NCBI RefSeq assembly: GCF_000758945.1
Contig: NZ_JRND01000020.1
Coordinates: 1 to 64,000 of the forward strand
Direction: 5' to 3'
DNA: 64,000 nt
Source: Lancefieldella parvula_C
GTDB lineage: Bacteria; Actinomycetota; Coriobacteriia; Coriobacteriales; Atopobiaceae
The notes beneath the pieces were generated by a model that saw nothing but the letters and a program-made list of their open reading frames with translations, had not been told where the DNA came from and did not search any database. Every line of letters starts with the position of its first letter. Position 1 is the stretch's first letter. The translations under genes and the position numbers were made by a program. Shown here piece by piece: positions 1 through 8,823 of this stretch.

Positions 1-31
1 CGAGCCGCTGACACCCAGAGTCAGCGGCTCG
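1..31. terminator. GC-rich inverted repeat at window edge
   Basis: A perfect 12-bp stem (1-12 with 20-31) with a 7-base loop. It is not followed by a T-run on the + strand. On the - strand the sequence after it lies outside the window, so it could be the terminator of a minus-strand transcript passing through, but this cannot be checked here. Confidence 0.4.
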
Positions 32-259
32 TGTTCTACGCTCGCAAGAAAGGGAGAGGGTCTTTCTCCGAGCTACGGGAACCTGAATAAAGCAAGCAAG
101 TAAATCGCTTAAAAACATAGTAAGTTAACCGAGGGAAACTTACAAGAATTTTTTCAGTTTTTTTATCTAATTTCGTAAACTCTACAAAAAGTTAGACTAA
201 GTTTACATGTCTATGGATTTTTATCTTATATCAAGAAAGTCCAAGATAAACATAAACAA
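32..259. other. AT-rich intergenic stretch without a gene
   Basis: I see no credible coding region here. The sequence is A/T-rich, especially 120-200. It contains the short palindrome TTAGACTAA near 191-199, which resembles the half-sites upstream of the feo genes (AACTAAGTT). It may be the promoter region of a gene to the left of the window, but no start codon is visible to support that. Confidence 0.4.
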
Positions 260-290
260 AATCCCCCGCACCGAATTGGTGCGGGGGATT
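260..290 (-). terminator. feo operon terminator
   Basis: A 13-bp perfect stem (260-272 with 278-290) around a 5-base loop, GC-rich in the middle, read on the minus strand about 30 bases after the feoB stop. It is followed on that strand by a T-rich tract, the normal form of an intrinsic terminator. Confidence 0.85.
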
Positions 291-317
291 AGGTCAGCGT
301 ACTCAGCTAGTAGTAGC

Positions 318-2978
318 TTATGCCTTTGCAACCTCGGTAAGGTTGGTAAGGATCTTGTCGTCCTTCTTATCCCACTTTGGAGCAGGACGGAAGAGCTGGA
401 AGAGAATTGCTGCCAAGAAGATGAAGGCAATAACAGTCCACACACCAAAGGAACCAAGGACAAAGAACTCCCAGAACTGATTGATCATCAGGCCAACAAT
501 CCATGCAAATACGCACTGATAGCCAATAGCAAACCAGAACCACTTAGAGTCGTTCATTTGTCGACGAATAGAACCTACTGCAGCGAAGCAAGGTGCGTCA
601 AGCATATTGAATGCAACAAATGCGCACATTGCACCAACGTGGAGGATACCACCAGCATCAGTAAACATACCAGCAAAGCCAGACCACATAGTGACAGACT
701 TCTCACTTGCATCGCCAAGGCCATAAAGAACGCCAAAGGTAGAAACAAGATTCTCTTTTGCAATCAAAGCAGAAATAGAAGCTACAGTTGCCTGCCAATT
801 TCCAAATCCAAGTGGAGAGAAGATAAATCCAATAGAACCGCCAATAGCAGCAAGCAAAGAAAAGTCCATAACATTATCAGGAGCACCCTGAATACCTGGG
901 AGATAGCCGAATACTCCATTTGCGCCGTCCCAGTTAGCCCAGCCAAAATTGGATAAAACCCAAATTCCAATTGCTGCAGCAAAAATAATGGTACCAGCTT
1001 TAATAATATACGCAGAAATACGCTCCCAAACATGCATTGCCCAAGACTTAAGAGAAGGCATGTGATAATCAGGAAGTTCCATGACAAATGGTGCTGGCTC
1101 TCCCTCAAAAGCCTTAGTCTTCTTTAGCATGATTGCAGAAATAACAATCATAGCTACACCCAAGAAATAAAAGGCTGGGGCAATCCACCAAGCAGTAGTT
1201 CCTCCAATAAGAACACCCATAATCAAGGCAATAATAGGCTGTTTTGCCGAACATGGAATCATAGTGGTAAGCATAATCGTCATGCGACGATCTTTCTCAT
1301 TTTCAATAGTACGAGTAGAAAGAACGCCAGGAACACCACAACCAGAGGAGATAAGAAGTGGAATAAAAGACTTACCTGATAGACCAAAACGACGGAAGAC
1401 ACGGTCCATAACAAAAGCAACGCGGCTCATATATCCGCAGTCTTCCAAGAAACACAACATAACAAACAAGACAAACATCTGTGGAATAAAGCCAAGAACA
1501 GCACCTACGCCGCCGATAATACCGTCAACTACAAGACTGGTGATGACGGGGCTTGCGCCAGCACCCTCAAGAGCGCCGCGAGCAAGCGTAGGAATACCAG
1601 GGACATACATGCCGTACTCAGATGCCTCTGGCTCAGTAGCAGCGCCTTCAACAGCGGTCTTGAAGCCCGCAGCAGTTACGCCACCCAGAGTCTGAAGTTC
1701 TTGACCTTCAGCAAGAATTGGGTTGCCGTTTGCGTCAAGCTGAAGAGGATTGTCGTCAGTATCAACGAAGTTGCCATCCTCATCATGAACTGGTGCGCTC
1801 AGAGCAACGACGCTCTTTTTAGAAGCTTCGTTCTCAAAATTAGTAATAGCGTCAGAATCCCACTGTTTAGCCGCGATTGCAGCACGAACCTCAGTGGTAT
1901 CAATACCGGCCTCGTCTGCTGCATTGAGATATGCGTCAATCTGGTCGCCATAGTGATGCGAATCAAAATCATCTTTTGCCTGACTATACTCTGCATCTCC
2001 GATGCCTAATACGTGAAAACCTTTGTCAAACAGATTATCATTGACCCAGTTAGTAGCATTGATGCCAACAGTAGAAATAGAGATAAAGTACACCAGGGAC
2101 ATAACAATAACAAAAATAGGAAGACCGAGAATACGGTTAGTGACAACACGGTCAATCTTCTCGGAAGTAGACAGCTTCTTAGGTGCCTTTTTGACACAAG
2201 CTGCCATTACGCCAGCAATCCACTCATAACGGTCAGACGTAATGATGGACTCAGCGTCGTCGTCACGAGACTGCTCAACTGCAGCAATAATCTTCTCAAG
2301 CTCAGCGGTCTTCTCGGCAGAAAGGTTAAGAGGAGCAATTGCATTTGCATCGCGCTCAAAGACCTTAATGGAGTACCAACGAGACAGAGTTGCAGGAGCA
2401 AGACCCTCGATTGCAGCAGCAATCTTGCCAAGAGCCTCTTCTACCTCTGGGGAGAAGCACTTAACGCCCTCAGCAGGAGTTCCCTCCTGGCCAGCCTTAA
2501 TTGCAGTCTTTACCAGAGTGTCAATGTTCTTGTTACGAAGTGCAGAAACCTCAACAACCTCAACACCCAGCTGCTTGGAAAGCTCCTTGGTATCAATGAC
2601 GTCACCGGACTCCTTGAGCAGGTCAACCATGTTAAGACCAAGAACAACAGGGCGGCCAGCCTCAAGAATCTGAGTTGTCAGATAGAGATTTCGCTCCAGG
2701 TTGGTAACATCGAGAAGGTCAATAATGGCGTCTGGACGCTCATTAATGAGGTAGTCACGAGATACCTGCTCCTCTGGTGAATATGGAGACAGAGAGTAAA
2801 TACCAGGAAGGTCGACAAAGGTGACGTCCTTATCGGCACGCCAATTTGCCTGCTTCTTCTCAACGGTAACGCCTGGCCAGTTGCCGACGTAGCCGTTTGA
2901 GCCCGTAAGCTCATTGAATAGGGTGGTCTTACCGCAGTTTGGGTTACCTGCAAGACCAATAATAGTCTTTTGTGCCAT
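318..2978 (-). CDS. feoB: FeoB ferrous iron transporter
   Basis: Cytoplasmic-membrane GTPase and Fe(II) importer. The N-terminal G domain shows G1 GNPNCGKT (11-18), G3 DLPG (56-59) and G4 NMVD (116-119). A membrane region follows, with the conserved FLEDCGYMSR and GCGVPG stretches. At 886 residues it is longer than the usual 650-780. The excess is mainly a hydrophilic, Asp/Ala-rich segment at about 322-460, between the first and second membrane segments, so it is expected outside the membrane. The ATG overlaps the stop of the upstream feoA by one base (TAATG), implying translational coupling. Family assignment is certain; the role of the insertion is unknown. Confidence 0.97.
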   Translation of the reverse strand: MAQKTIIGLAGNPNCGKTTLFNELTGSNGYVGNWPGVTVEKKQANWRADKDVTFVDLPGIYSLSPYSPEEQVSRDYLINERPDAIIDLLDVTNLERNLYLTTQILEAGRPVVLGLNMVDLLKESGDVIDTKELSKQLGVEVVEVSALRNKNIDTLVKTAIKAGQEGTPAEGVKCFSPEVEEALGKIAAAIEGLAPATLSRWYSIKVFERDANAIAPLNLSAEKTAELEKIIAAVEQSRDDDAESIITSDRYEWIAGVMAACVKKAPKKLSTSEKIDRVVTNRILGLPIFVIVMSLVYFISISTVGINATNWVNDNLFDKGFHVLGIGDAEYSQAKDDFDSHHYGDQIDAYLNAADEAGIDTTEVRAAIAAKQWDSDAITNFENEASKKSVVALSAPVHDEDGNFVDTDDNPLQLDANGNPILAEGQELQTLGGVTAAGFKTAVEGAATEPEASEYGMYVPGIPTLARGALEGAGASPVITSLVVDGIIGGVGAVLGFIPQMFVLFVMLCFLEDCGYMSRVAFVMDRVFRRFGLSGKSFIPLLISSGCGVPGVLSTRTIENEKDRRMTIMLTTMIPCSAKQPIIALIMGVLIGGTTAWWIAPAFYFLGVAMIVISAIMLKKTKAFEGEPAPFVMELPDYHMPSLKSWAMHVWERISAYIIKAGTIIFAAAIGIWVLSNFGWANWDGANGVFGYLPGIQGAPDNVMDFSLLAAIGGSIGFIFSPLGFGNWQATVASISALIAKENLVSTFGVLYGLGDASEKSVTMWSGFAGMFTDAGGILHVGAMCAFVAFNMLDAPCFAAVGSIRRQMNDSKWFWFAIGYQCVFAWIVGLMINQFWEFFVLGSFGVWTVIAFIFLAAILFQLFRPAPKWDKKDDKILTNLTEVAKA

Positions 2979-3223
2979 TAGGCTTCCTCTACCTTGTGAA
3001 CGTCTACTACTTCAATACTTGCAGCTTCATCCTTGCGGATAGAAAGCTCGTAGCCACGAACTGTGAGCTCAATTGGATCTCCCAGTGGAGCTACTTTTTT
3101 GACATGAACCTCAGTGCCCTTAGTAAGACCCATGTCCATGATGCGACGTTTCACGGCGCCTACACCCTTTAGCGCAGCAACCGTGCAACTCTCCCCCACC
3201 TTAACGTCTCTCAGAGTTGCCAT
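2978..3223 (-). CDS. feoA: FeoA family protein (feoB-coupled)
   Basis: An 81-residue SH3-like FeoA protein, a small cytoplasmic partner of FeoB in ferrous iron uptake. The family core is visible: RRIMDMGLTKGTEVHV followed by GDPIELTVRGYELSIRKDEA. Its stop overlaps the feoB start by one base, and a second feoA lies 69 bases upstream, so feoA2-feoA-feoB forms one operon. Confidence 0.95.
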   Translation of the reverse strand: MATLRDVKVGESCTVAALKGVGAVKRRIMDMGLTKGTEVHVKKVAPLGDPIELTVRGYELSIRKDEAASIEVVDVHKVEEA

Positions 3224-3292
3224 AACCTTCCTTTCATCGAAACACGTATTAAAAGCCGCGGGTTTTACCAGCAGCGCAATACAACAAAGTGT

Positions 3293-3559
3293 TTAGAGCG
3301 GAGAAACCATGATGTGCGACGACATCTGACGGTTCAGTCCAAGTCGTGCACCCTTAACGCTGACAATAACGTCACCGTTGACACGTGAAATAACCTTTAC
3401 CTCGGCGCCCTCAACAAAACCAAGTGTTGAGAGGTGCTGGCGAAGATCAGAAGCACCCTTAACCGTTACGATCAGCGCAGTCTCTCCCTCACCAAGCATG
3501 GCAAGAGGAAGAACTGGACCAGAATTCGCAGGACCCTGTGAGGTCTTTTCTGTATCCAT
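3293..3559 (-). CDS. feoA: FeoA family protein (first gene of feo operon)
   Basis: An 88-residue second FeoA-like protein, divergent from its neighbour. About 20 polar residues precede the SH3-like core LRQHLSTLGFVEGAEVKV ... GDVIVSVKGARLGLNRQMSSHI. A G-rich ribosome-binding site (GGGGGA) lies a few bases before the ATG. Two FeoA proteins with one FeoB are common in Gram-positive bacteria; how the two divide the work is not evident. Confidence 0.92.
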   Translation of the reverse strand: MDTEKTSQGPANSGPVLPLAMLGEGETALIVTVKGASDLRQHLSTLGFVEGAEVKVISRVNGDVIVSVKGARLGLNRQMSSHIMVSPL

Positions 3560-3580
3560 GCATCCCCCAAAATAACGTAG

Positions 3581-3648
3581 GCAAACTAAGTTTGCTCTTT
3601 CGAACTTTTACTTCATTAGTATCAACTAAAAGTTAAGGTAATTCAACT
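3581..3648 (-). promoter_or_regulatory. feo promoter with palindromic operator candidates
   Basis: Upstream of the first feoA lies a perfect 15-bp palindrome GCAAACTAAGTTTGC (3581-3595). A second dyad TTAGT-4-ACTAA (3616-3629) sits inside a wider repeat AACTTTTA/TAAAAGTT (3603-3610 and 3627-3634). On the minus strand TTGAAT (about 3643-3648) followed after 16 bases by TGATAC could be the -35 and -10. Iron genes in actinobacteria are usually controlled by DtxR/IdeR- or Fur-type repressors. Binding here is inferred from symmetry and position only. Confidence 0.5.
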
Positions 3649-3673
3649 TTCATTTAATAATTAAAATAAAAAT

Positions 3674-3711
3674 AAGGCGAGAAACTCTGTCTACCAGTGG
3701 TTTCTCGCCTT
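3674..3711 (-). terminator. ppc terminator built from an inverted pair of the dispersed motif
   Basis: A perfect 12-bp stem, AAGGCGAGAAAC (3674-3685) with GTTTCTCGCCTT (3700-3711), and a 14-base loop, followed on the minus strand by a T-rich tract. It ends the ppc transcript. Both arms are copies of the octamer GGCGAGAA/TTCTCGCC that is strongly over-represented across the window. Confidence 0.85.
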
Positions 3712-3799
3712 GTAAATATTGCAACTTTATTTCAGGTAATCCTAGTTTTACGTAAACATAAACATTTGTTTGCTCAAGCTTACGGCAAGCGGTGTAACA

Positions 3800-6667
3800 T
3801 CAGCCCGTATTCTGCAGACCTGCGGCAACACCAGACACGGTGCACAAAATCAAATACGTAATGTTTGCACGTTCCTCTGGAGTAAGCATGTCATCCCTTA
3901 TACGAAGCTCAGACAGGGCATGCACCTGCGTAACCGAGAGAATATTAACAAATGGCAGACGCAGGCGGATAACAGGACCAAGCACACGACGGTTCTCCAA
4001 CGGCCACTTATTTCCCGTAATATCCAGCACCCACTTGCGCGTTAGCGACATCTCGGAGAGAACCATCTCTGAAAGTTCAGAACGATCACCCAGAGCCAGA
4101 TAAAGCCTTGCAATACGAGCATCAATTTTGGAGATTGACATCTCAATGTTGTCGATAAACGTAGTGAACAGCGGCCACTCTCTATATGCCTCACGGAGAC
4201 GCTCAATATCCCCTACTGCCTCGCAGGCACTACCCAGTCCGTACCAAGCAGCCAGGTTGATACGAGCCTGTGACCACGAGAAAATCCAGGGGATAGCACG
4301 CAAGTCATCAAGAGACTTGGCGCCCAGGCCACGTTTTGCAGGTCTTGAACCAATGGGGAGAAGACCAATCTCTGTCAGAGGGGTAACAACCGAGAACCAC
4401 TCAGCAAAGCCATCGGAGTGAATGAGCTCCAAAAAACGCTGCTTGGACGCTTTATCAAGCTCAGAAGCGAGCGAAGCAAACTTCACGTCTGTCTGGGTAT
4501 TCTTCTGTTCAATAGAAGGTGCCATCTGAAGCAGTGTTGCTCCAGCAACGGACTCTACGTGACGGCGAGCAAGCGTTGGGTCACCATAACGAGCAAAGAT
4601 AACTTCTCCCTGCTCAGTAAGTTTAAAGCGACCGTTTACTGATCCCTTAGGCTGAGACAAAACAGCACGGTTTGCAGGACCACCACCGCGACCAACTGCG
4701 CCACCACGACCATGCATCAAGATGAGGTCAATGGAGTTCTTCTCTGCCCACTCTGCCAAAGCAGCCTGAGTCTTATGAAGTACCAGTGTTGCCGTAGTTG
4801 GTCCCTCATCCTTCGAGGAATCAGAATAGCCCAACATAACCTCAAGCTTGCGGTCTGTCTGAGCAAGACGCGCCTGCACCTCAGGAAGCTGAATTACCTG
4901 GTCAAGTGTGGCAACGGCGTTCTCAAGGTCTTCAATTTGCTCAAAGAGTGGAATAACGTCTAGTACAGGAACATCCTCTTCATTTGCAAACGCAAGACGT
5001 GCAAGCTTATAGACATTCTCAACATCCTGAGCAGACTGCGTAAACGAAATAATATAGCGACGAGCAGCGTTGATACCGTTCTTCTTTTGAATTGAACCAA
5101 TGGAGCGGAAGGTATCCAGCACTTCTTGAGTCATAGCATCAAGTTTGGCGGGTTTCTCGGCAGTTGATGGGTGTGTTTCAATATCTGCAAGCGCACGCTT
5201 GTGCACCAAAGAGTGCTGACGGAACTCCATCTCTACCAAGTGGAAGCCAAAAGTTTGAGCCTGCCAGATAAGCTTCTGAACAGGACCGTAGGCAATACGG
5301 AAAGCCCCTGCTTGAGCTAGTGAATCCTGAATAACACGCAAATCAGCAATAAACTCTTCAGCGTTTTGATACATCAGGTCAGCATTGCGCTCAATGGTGG
5401 CACTGAGTCGGCCAGAAATGACACGCATAGCCGCACGATGCAGCTCAGATCCAGCCTTATCAATAGCCCTAGAGGTCAAAGCCTGGCTCATCTCTACCTG
5501 CTGTGCCCAAAGATTAGCAAGGGCAGGAGAAGCTGGAGTTGAAATACCATCAAGCGTCAGACCGCGGCTAACCTCCTTGGTTGCTCGAGCCAATGCCTGC
5601 AGTACGTGTACACGGTACTTCTCGGCAACTTGGCGAGAAACCAGGGCGGTAACGTTGGGATTACCATCGCGATCGGAGCCAATCCAACTACCTGGACGGA
5701 AGAATGGCGGACAGACAGGTGGCACACAACCAGCATTTTCTCCCAGCACCCAGTTATCAAAGCGACGGTACACCGAAGGAACCATCTCAAAAAGGGTGGT
5801 ATCAAAAATGTTGAGGACGGTGTCTGCCTCCTCCAAAGGAGTTGGCTTTTTATGACCAATAGGAGAGGTGCGGAATAGGCCGTCAATCTCTTGCAGCATG
5901 CGACGCTCGTTTTCCATACGAGCAGGACCGCCAAGTCTCTGGCGCTCATCAAGAAGCTCTGAGATGGTGCGGATTCGGCGTTCAACATTTTTACGGCGGG
6001 CCTCAGTAGGATGCGCAGTAAAAACAGGGTGGAACTCAAGGCGATTAAGGCGTGCTTTTGCCTCTTCTTCACCGCATTCGTCAATGAGCTGCTTATATGC
6101 AACAGTTATCTCGTTGATAGGGTCTTCTGCAGAAGATGGGTCAACAGAAGCCTCACGAGAACGCAGGCTGGTAACGCGATAATTCTCTTCACAAAGATTT
6201 GCCAGGTGGAAGAAAGTAACAAACGCACGCATGAGAAGTACGGAGTCTTCCATGCTCAAGTTATCAATGGTAGAAGCAAAGCGAAGGAAAGCATTAAGCG
6301 ATTCCTTCTCTGAATCTACTTTGAGCACCGCATTGATTGCCTCAAGCAGCAAAGGTGCGCGTGTTGTAGACAAATCATCTGGTCCAGCCTTAATCGCTTC
6401 TACCAGCAACGTGTCAAAGCTCGTAAGAAGATCTGGATTGTACTCAGCAAGTACTTTTCTTACCAGGCGTAAAAAGAAGGTAAGGTTATCACGCAAAGGA
6501 GCTGGTGCTTTAAGCGCCTGAATAAGGGTGCGAGCAGCAGCAATCTCATTTCCACGTCGCTCAAGAAGCGACTGAGCTACTTCAGGAGTTGTTGCACCAT
6601 CGATGGGTTTCTCGTCAACAGAAGCATTGCTGGACTCTAGATTTGAATCTTGAGGATTGCCTGCCAT
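3800..6667 (-). CDS. ppc: Phosphoenolpyruvate carboxylase
   Basis: Cytoplasmic anaplerotic enzyme that carboxylates PEP to oxaloacetate. The family signatures are all present: FHPVFTAHPTEARRKN with the catalytic His, LGYSDSSKDEG, the LMHGRGGAVGRGGGP loop, and the invariant C-terminal NTG. I chose the ATG at 6667 (MAGNPQ...) because AAAGGA lies 5-6 bases before it. The frame stays open upstream to 6736, but that extension has no ribosome-binding site and no family similarity. Length (955 aa) is normal. It is a single-gene transcript, divergent from the flippase and closed by the hairpin at 3674-3711. Three copies of the TTTCTCG-type motif lie inside the gene. Confidence 0.97.
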   Translation of the reverse strand: MAGNPQDSNLESSNASVDEKPIDGATTPEVAQSLLERRGNEIAAARTLIQALKAPAPLRDNLTFFLRLVRKVLAEYNPDLLTSFDTLLVEAIKAGPDDLSTTRAPLLLEAINAVLKVDSEKESLNAFLRFASTIDNLSMEDSVLLMRAFVTFFHLANLCEENYRVTSLRSREASVDPSSAEDPINEITVAYKQLIDECGEEEAKARLNRLEFHPVFTAHPTEARRKNVERRIRTISELLDERQRLGGPARMENERRMLQEIDGLFRTSPIGHKKPTPLEEADTVLNIFDTTLFEMVPSVYRRFDNWVLGENAGCVPPVCPPFFRPGSWIGSDRDGNPNVTALVSRQVAEKYRVHVLQALARATKEVSRGLTLDGISTPASPALANLWAQQVEMSQALTSRAIDKAGSELHRAAMRVISGRLSATIERNADLMYQNAEEFIADLRVIQDSLAQAGAFRIAYGPVQKLIWQAQTFGFHLVEMEFRQHSLVHKRALADIETHPSTAEKPAKLDAMTQEVLDTFRSIGSIQKKNGINAARRYIISFTQSAQDVENVYKLARLAFANEEDVPVLDVIPLFEQIEDLENAVATLDQVIQLPEVQARLAQTDRKLEVMLGYSDSSKDEGPTTATLVLHKTQAALAEWAEKNSIDLILMHGRGGAVGRGGGPANRAVLSQPKGSVNGRFKLTEQGEVIFARYGDPTLARRHVESVAGATLLQMAPSIEQKNTQTDVKFASLASELDKASKQRFLELIHSDGFAEWFSVVTPLTEIGLLPIGSRPAKRGLGAKSLDDLRAIPWIFSWSQARINLAAWYGLGSACEAVGDIERLREAYREWPLFTTFIDNIEMSISKIDARIARLYLALGDRSELSEMVLSEMSLTRKWVLDITGNKWPLENRRVLGPVIRLRLPFVNILSVTQVHALSELRIRDDMLTPEERANITYLILCTVSGVAAGLQNTG

Positions 6668-6848
6668 GCTCATCCTTTCGTCACATGACTCAGAATACGT
6701 ACTATCTACCATACCCTTTTGTAACAATCTTCGCACGATTGTTTGTCAATCTGTTACCTAATGTACATCGTGGACTACAATCGATACAACAAATAAAAAT
6801 TGATATATCAAAGTTTCTGACCACACTAAAGAAGATTTTAGGTTTTAC

Positions 6849-8282
6849 ATGCTCAATCCATTCAAGAAAAGTCGTACTGCGTACAACAATTCTTCCGTAC
6901 ATAAGCAGGTAGCGCGTCTACGCACACCTCGCTATGAGCTTGATGACTCTGGTACAAACGGGAGTCAACCTGGCATTGTGGTTACATGGTGGACCAGGCT
7001 TCTGTCTTCGGTAGTCTCTGGCGATATTCCCAATCAAAACGAGCAATACCTAGCACATCAAACGTCACAAGACTATATTTTTAATGCTCTTGGACAAGGT
7101 GCCTGGGGTGCACTTTTTCCGCTTTTAACTGTTGTCTGCTCCCAACTTGTTGGCATTGAGCAGGCAGGTCTTTTCTCCATGGCATTTGTTGTGGCAACAC
7201 TTTTGTTATTTATTGCCCAATACGGCGTCCGTACCTATCAAGTTTCTGACCTAACCGAACAGCGCAGTTTTTCTGATTACCAGATTCAGCGTGCAGCCAC
7301 TGTTATTGTCATGGTGACAGCTGGCCTTATTTGGTGTTTCTTCAAAGGCTACACCGAGCCCATGTTTTCTATCTGCACCGGAGCTTTGCTCTTTAGGGCT
7401 GTTGACGGTATGGCCGATGTCTATGAAGGTCGCTTGCAACAAAAGGACAAGCTCTATCTAGCAGGACTCAGTCAGGCGCTTAGGTGTAGCTCAAGTTTTA
7501 TTCTCTTCACGCTTGTGTTATTTGTTACCAGAAATCTTGTGTGGGCAAGTTGGAGCATGGGTATTTGCGCTCTTGTTACCTTGGTATTTGTTTCTGCTCC
7601 CCTAGCCATTCTTGAGACCGATAAAAGCGTGCGCTTTAAGCTTGCAAACATCAAAGACATCTTTGTGCAATGTTGGCCTCTCTTTTTGGCGCTTTTCCTC
7701 TACAACCTTATTGACTCGCTGCCAAAGTTTGCCATGGAAGGCGCGCTCTCTTACAGCAATCAGTTGTACTTCAACGCACTCTATTTCCCAGCTCACACTA
7801 TTTTGATGATCTCTACGCTCATCTACAGGCCGCAGCTTTTTAAGCTTGCCAGCCTGCTAGAAACCTCTATCCACAATCCTTCTAGCAGGAAGCGCTTTGG
7901 CGTAATGGTACTTGCCCTGTTTGGAGCCATTGCGGTAGTCACCGCAGGTACTGCAGCATTTGTCGAGTTTATTGGCATTCCTCTTAACAGCTTCTTGTAT
8001 GGCGTTGATTTTGAGCAGTATCGCGGACTTGCACGCATTATGGTAGCCACCGGTGGCCTTTGCGCTGCGATTGACTTTTTGTACCAGCTCATCACCATCA
8101 TGCGAGCTCAAAAGGCAGTTACGCGCGCCTACCTCATTTCATTTGTTGTATCCATCCCTATTATCTGGATGATGGTCAGCTTTACTGGTCTTAACGGCGC
8201 AGTTATTGGTAGCTTCTCCTCTATCCTCATCCTCTTCTTGCTGCTCATTAGCGAATACGCTGTAGCACGCCTAAAGAGCTAA
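6849..8282 (+). CDS. Polysaccharide flippase-like membrane protein
   Basis: A 477-residue polytopic membrane protein of the MOP/Wzx-type exporter superfamily, which flips lipid-linked oligosaccharides across the cytoplasmic membrane. It is recognised by about 12 hydrophobic segments and by clear similarity to the gene at 32665-33915: LFSMAFVV...VRTYQVSDLTE matches VFSLAYAV...VRLYQVTDTKE, and AVDGMADVYEGRLQQ matches IFDVVEDVFHGMFQQ. It has an extra polar N-terminus of about 75 residues compared with that paralogue. The start has only a weak AGG six bases upstream. It stands alone, divergent from ppc, so its substrate cannot be read from context. Confidence 0.8.
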   Translation: MLNPFKKSRTAYNNSSVHKQVARLRTPRYELDDSGTNGSQPGIVVTWWTRLLSSVVSGDIPNQNEQYLAHQTSQDYIFNALGQGAWGALFPLLTVVCSQLVGIEQAGLFSMAFVVATLLLFIAQYGVRTYQVSDLTEQRSFSDYQIQRAATVIVMVTAGLIWCFFKGYTEPMFSICTGALLFRAVDGMADVYEGRLQQKDKLYLAGLSQALRCSSSFILFTLVLFVTRNLVWASWSMGICALVTLVFVSAPLAILETDKSVRFKLANIKDIFVQCWPLFLALFLYNLIDSLPKFAMEGALSYSNQLYFNALYFPAHTILMISTLIYRPQLFKLASLLETSIHNPSSRKRFGVMVLALFGAIAVVTAGTAAFVEFIGIPLNSFLYGVDFEQYRGLARIMVATGGLCAAIDFLYQLITIMRAQKAVTRAYLISFVVSIPIIWMMVSFTGLNGAVIGSFSSILILFLLLISEYAVARLKS

Positions 8283-8331
8283 CAAACGCAATCAAGGCTG
8301 GAGAGCCATAAACTACCCCGTTTTCTAACGC

Positions 8332-8370
8332 AAAATCCCTCTGCTCCATATCCTGGAACAGAGGGATTTT
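8332..8370. terminator. Intrinsic terminator between convergent genes
   Basis: A 12-bp perfect stem AAAATCCCTCTG (8332-8343) with CAGAGGGATTTT (8359-8370), followed by T on the + strand and A/T-rich on the other. It lies between the flippase (+) and the glutaredoxin gene (-) and can serve both. Confidence 0.85.
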
Positions 8371-8379
8371 TGTACATAA

Positions 8380-8412
8380 GGCGAGAAAACCTACTGCTTG
8401 ACGGGTTTCTCG
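8380..8412. repeat. Inverted pair of the dispersed TTCTCGCC motif
   Basis: GGCGAGAAAACC (8380-8391) faces GACGGGTTTCTCG (8400-8412), forming an imperfect stem just after the stop of the glutaredoxin gene. It is the second inverted pair of the dispersed motif in the window. The right arm shares 13 exact bases with single copies at 50923-50935 and 52809-52821. Confidence 0.6.
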
Positions 8413-8421
8413 ACAACAATC

Positions 8422-8739
8422 TTAGAAGGAGCAAGCACCACCGATGGTGCAAGCAGCTGCAGCGGAGCCATCGTCTGAGTCATCGTTTGAACCAGAAACG
8501 TGGAAGACCTCAGAGAGGTAGTTAATGATGTCGCCGGACTCATACATTGCCTTACCGTCAATGAACAGACATGGGACCTGGCGCTTACCGCCAACCTCAA
8601 TAAGGCGCTCGCGAGCCGCGTCATCTGCAACGATATCATGCATAGGAAGCTCAATGTTGTTCTGCTCCATGAAGGACATAACCTTGTGGCAGTATGGGCA
8701 GGTTGGCTTATAGAAAAGCTCAAGATTCTGAGTAGCCAT
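8422..8739 (-). CDS. Glutaredoxin-like protein with Cys-containing tail
   Basis: A 105-residue thioredoxin-fold thiol-disulfide oxidoreductase. It shows the glutaredoxin active site CPYC near the N-terminus (LELFYKPTCPYCHKVM), the cis-proline region RQVPCLFIDG, and the glycine/acidic stretch ESGDIINYL. The ATG at 8739 is chosen because GGAG lies five to six bases before it; the open frame extends further upstream without support. After the fold comes a Ser/Asp-rich linker and the short tail CTIGGACSF, a second Cys pair that could bind metal or exchange disulfides. Substrate unknown. Confidence 0.88.
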   Translation of the reverse strand: MATQNLELFYKPTCPYCHKVMSFMEQNNIELPMHDIVADDAARERLIEVGGKRQVPCLFIDGKAMYESGDIINYLSEVFHVSGSNDDSDDGSAAAACTIGGACSF

Positions 8740-8823
8740 AAAAACTCCTTTGTTAGTAATTACTACTACTTTGTCTATACCCACCACAGTGAAGTTGTTT
8801 CACATGGATTCGGTTGTGACTCT

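Noticed and set aside
6668..6736. Longer N-terminus of PEP carboxylase
   Set aside because: The extra 23 codons lack a ribosome-binding site; AAAGGA favours the ATG at 6667.
8789..8803. Inverted repeat GTGAA-5-TTCAC before the glutaredoxin gene
   Set aside because: Short arms, likely by chance in a window of this size.
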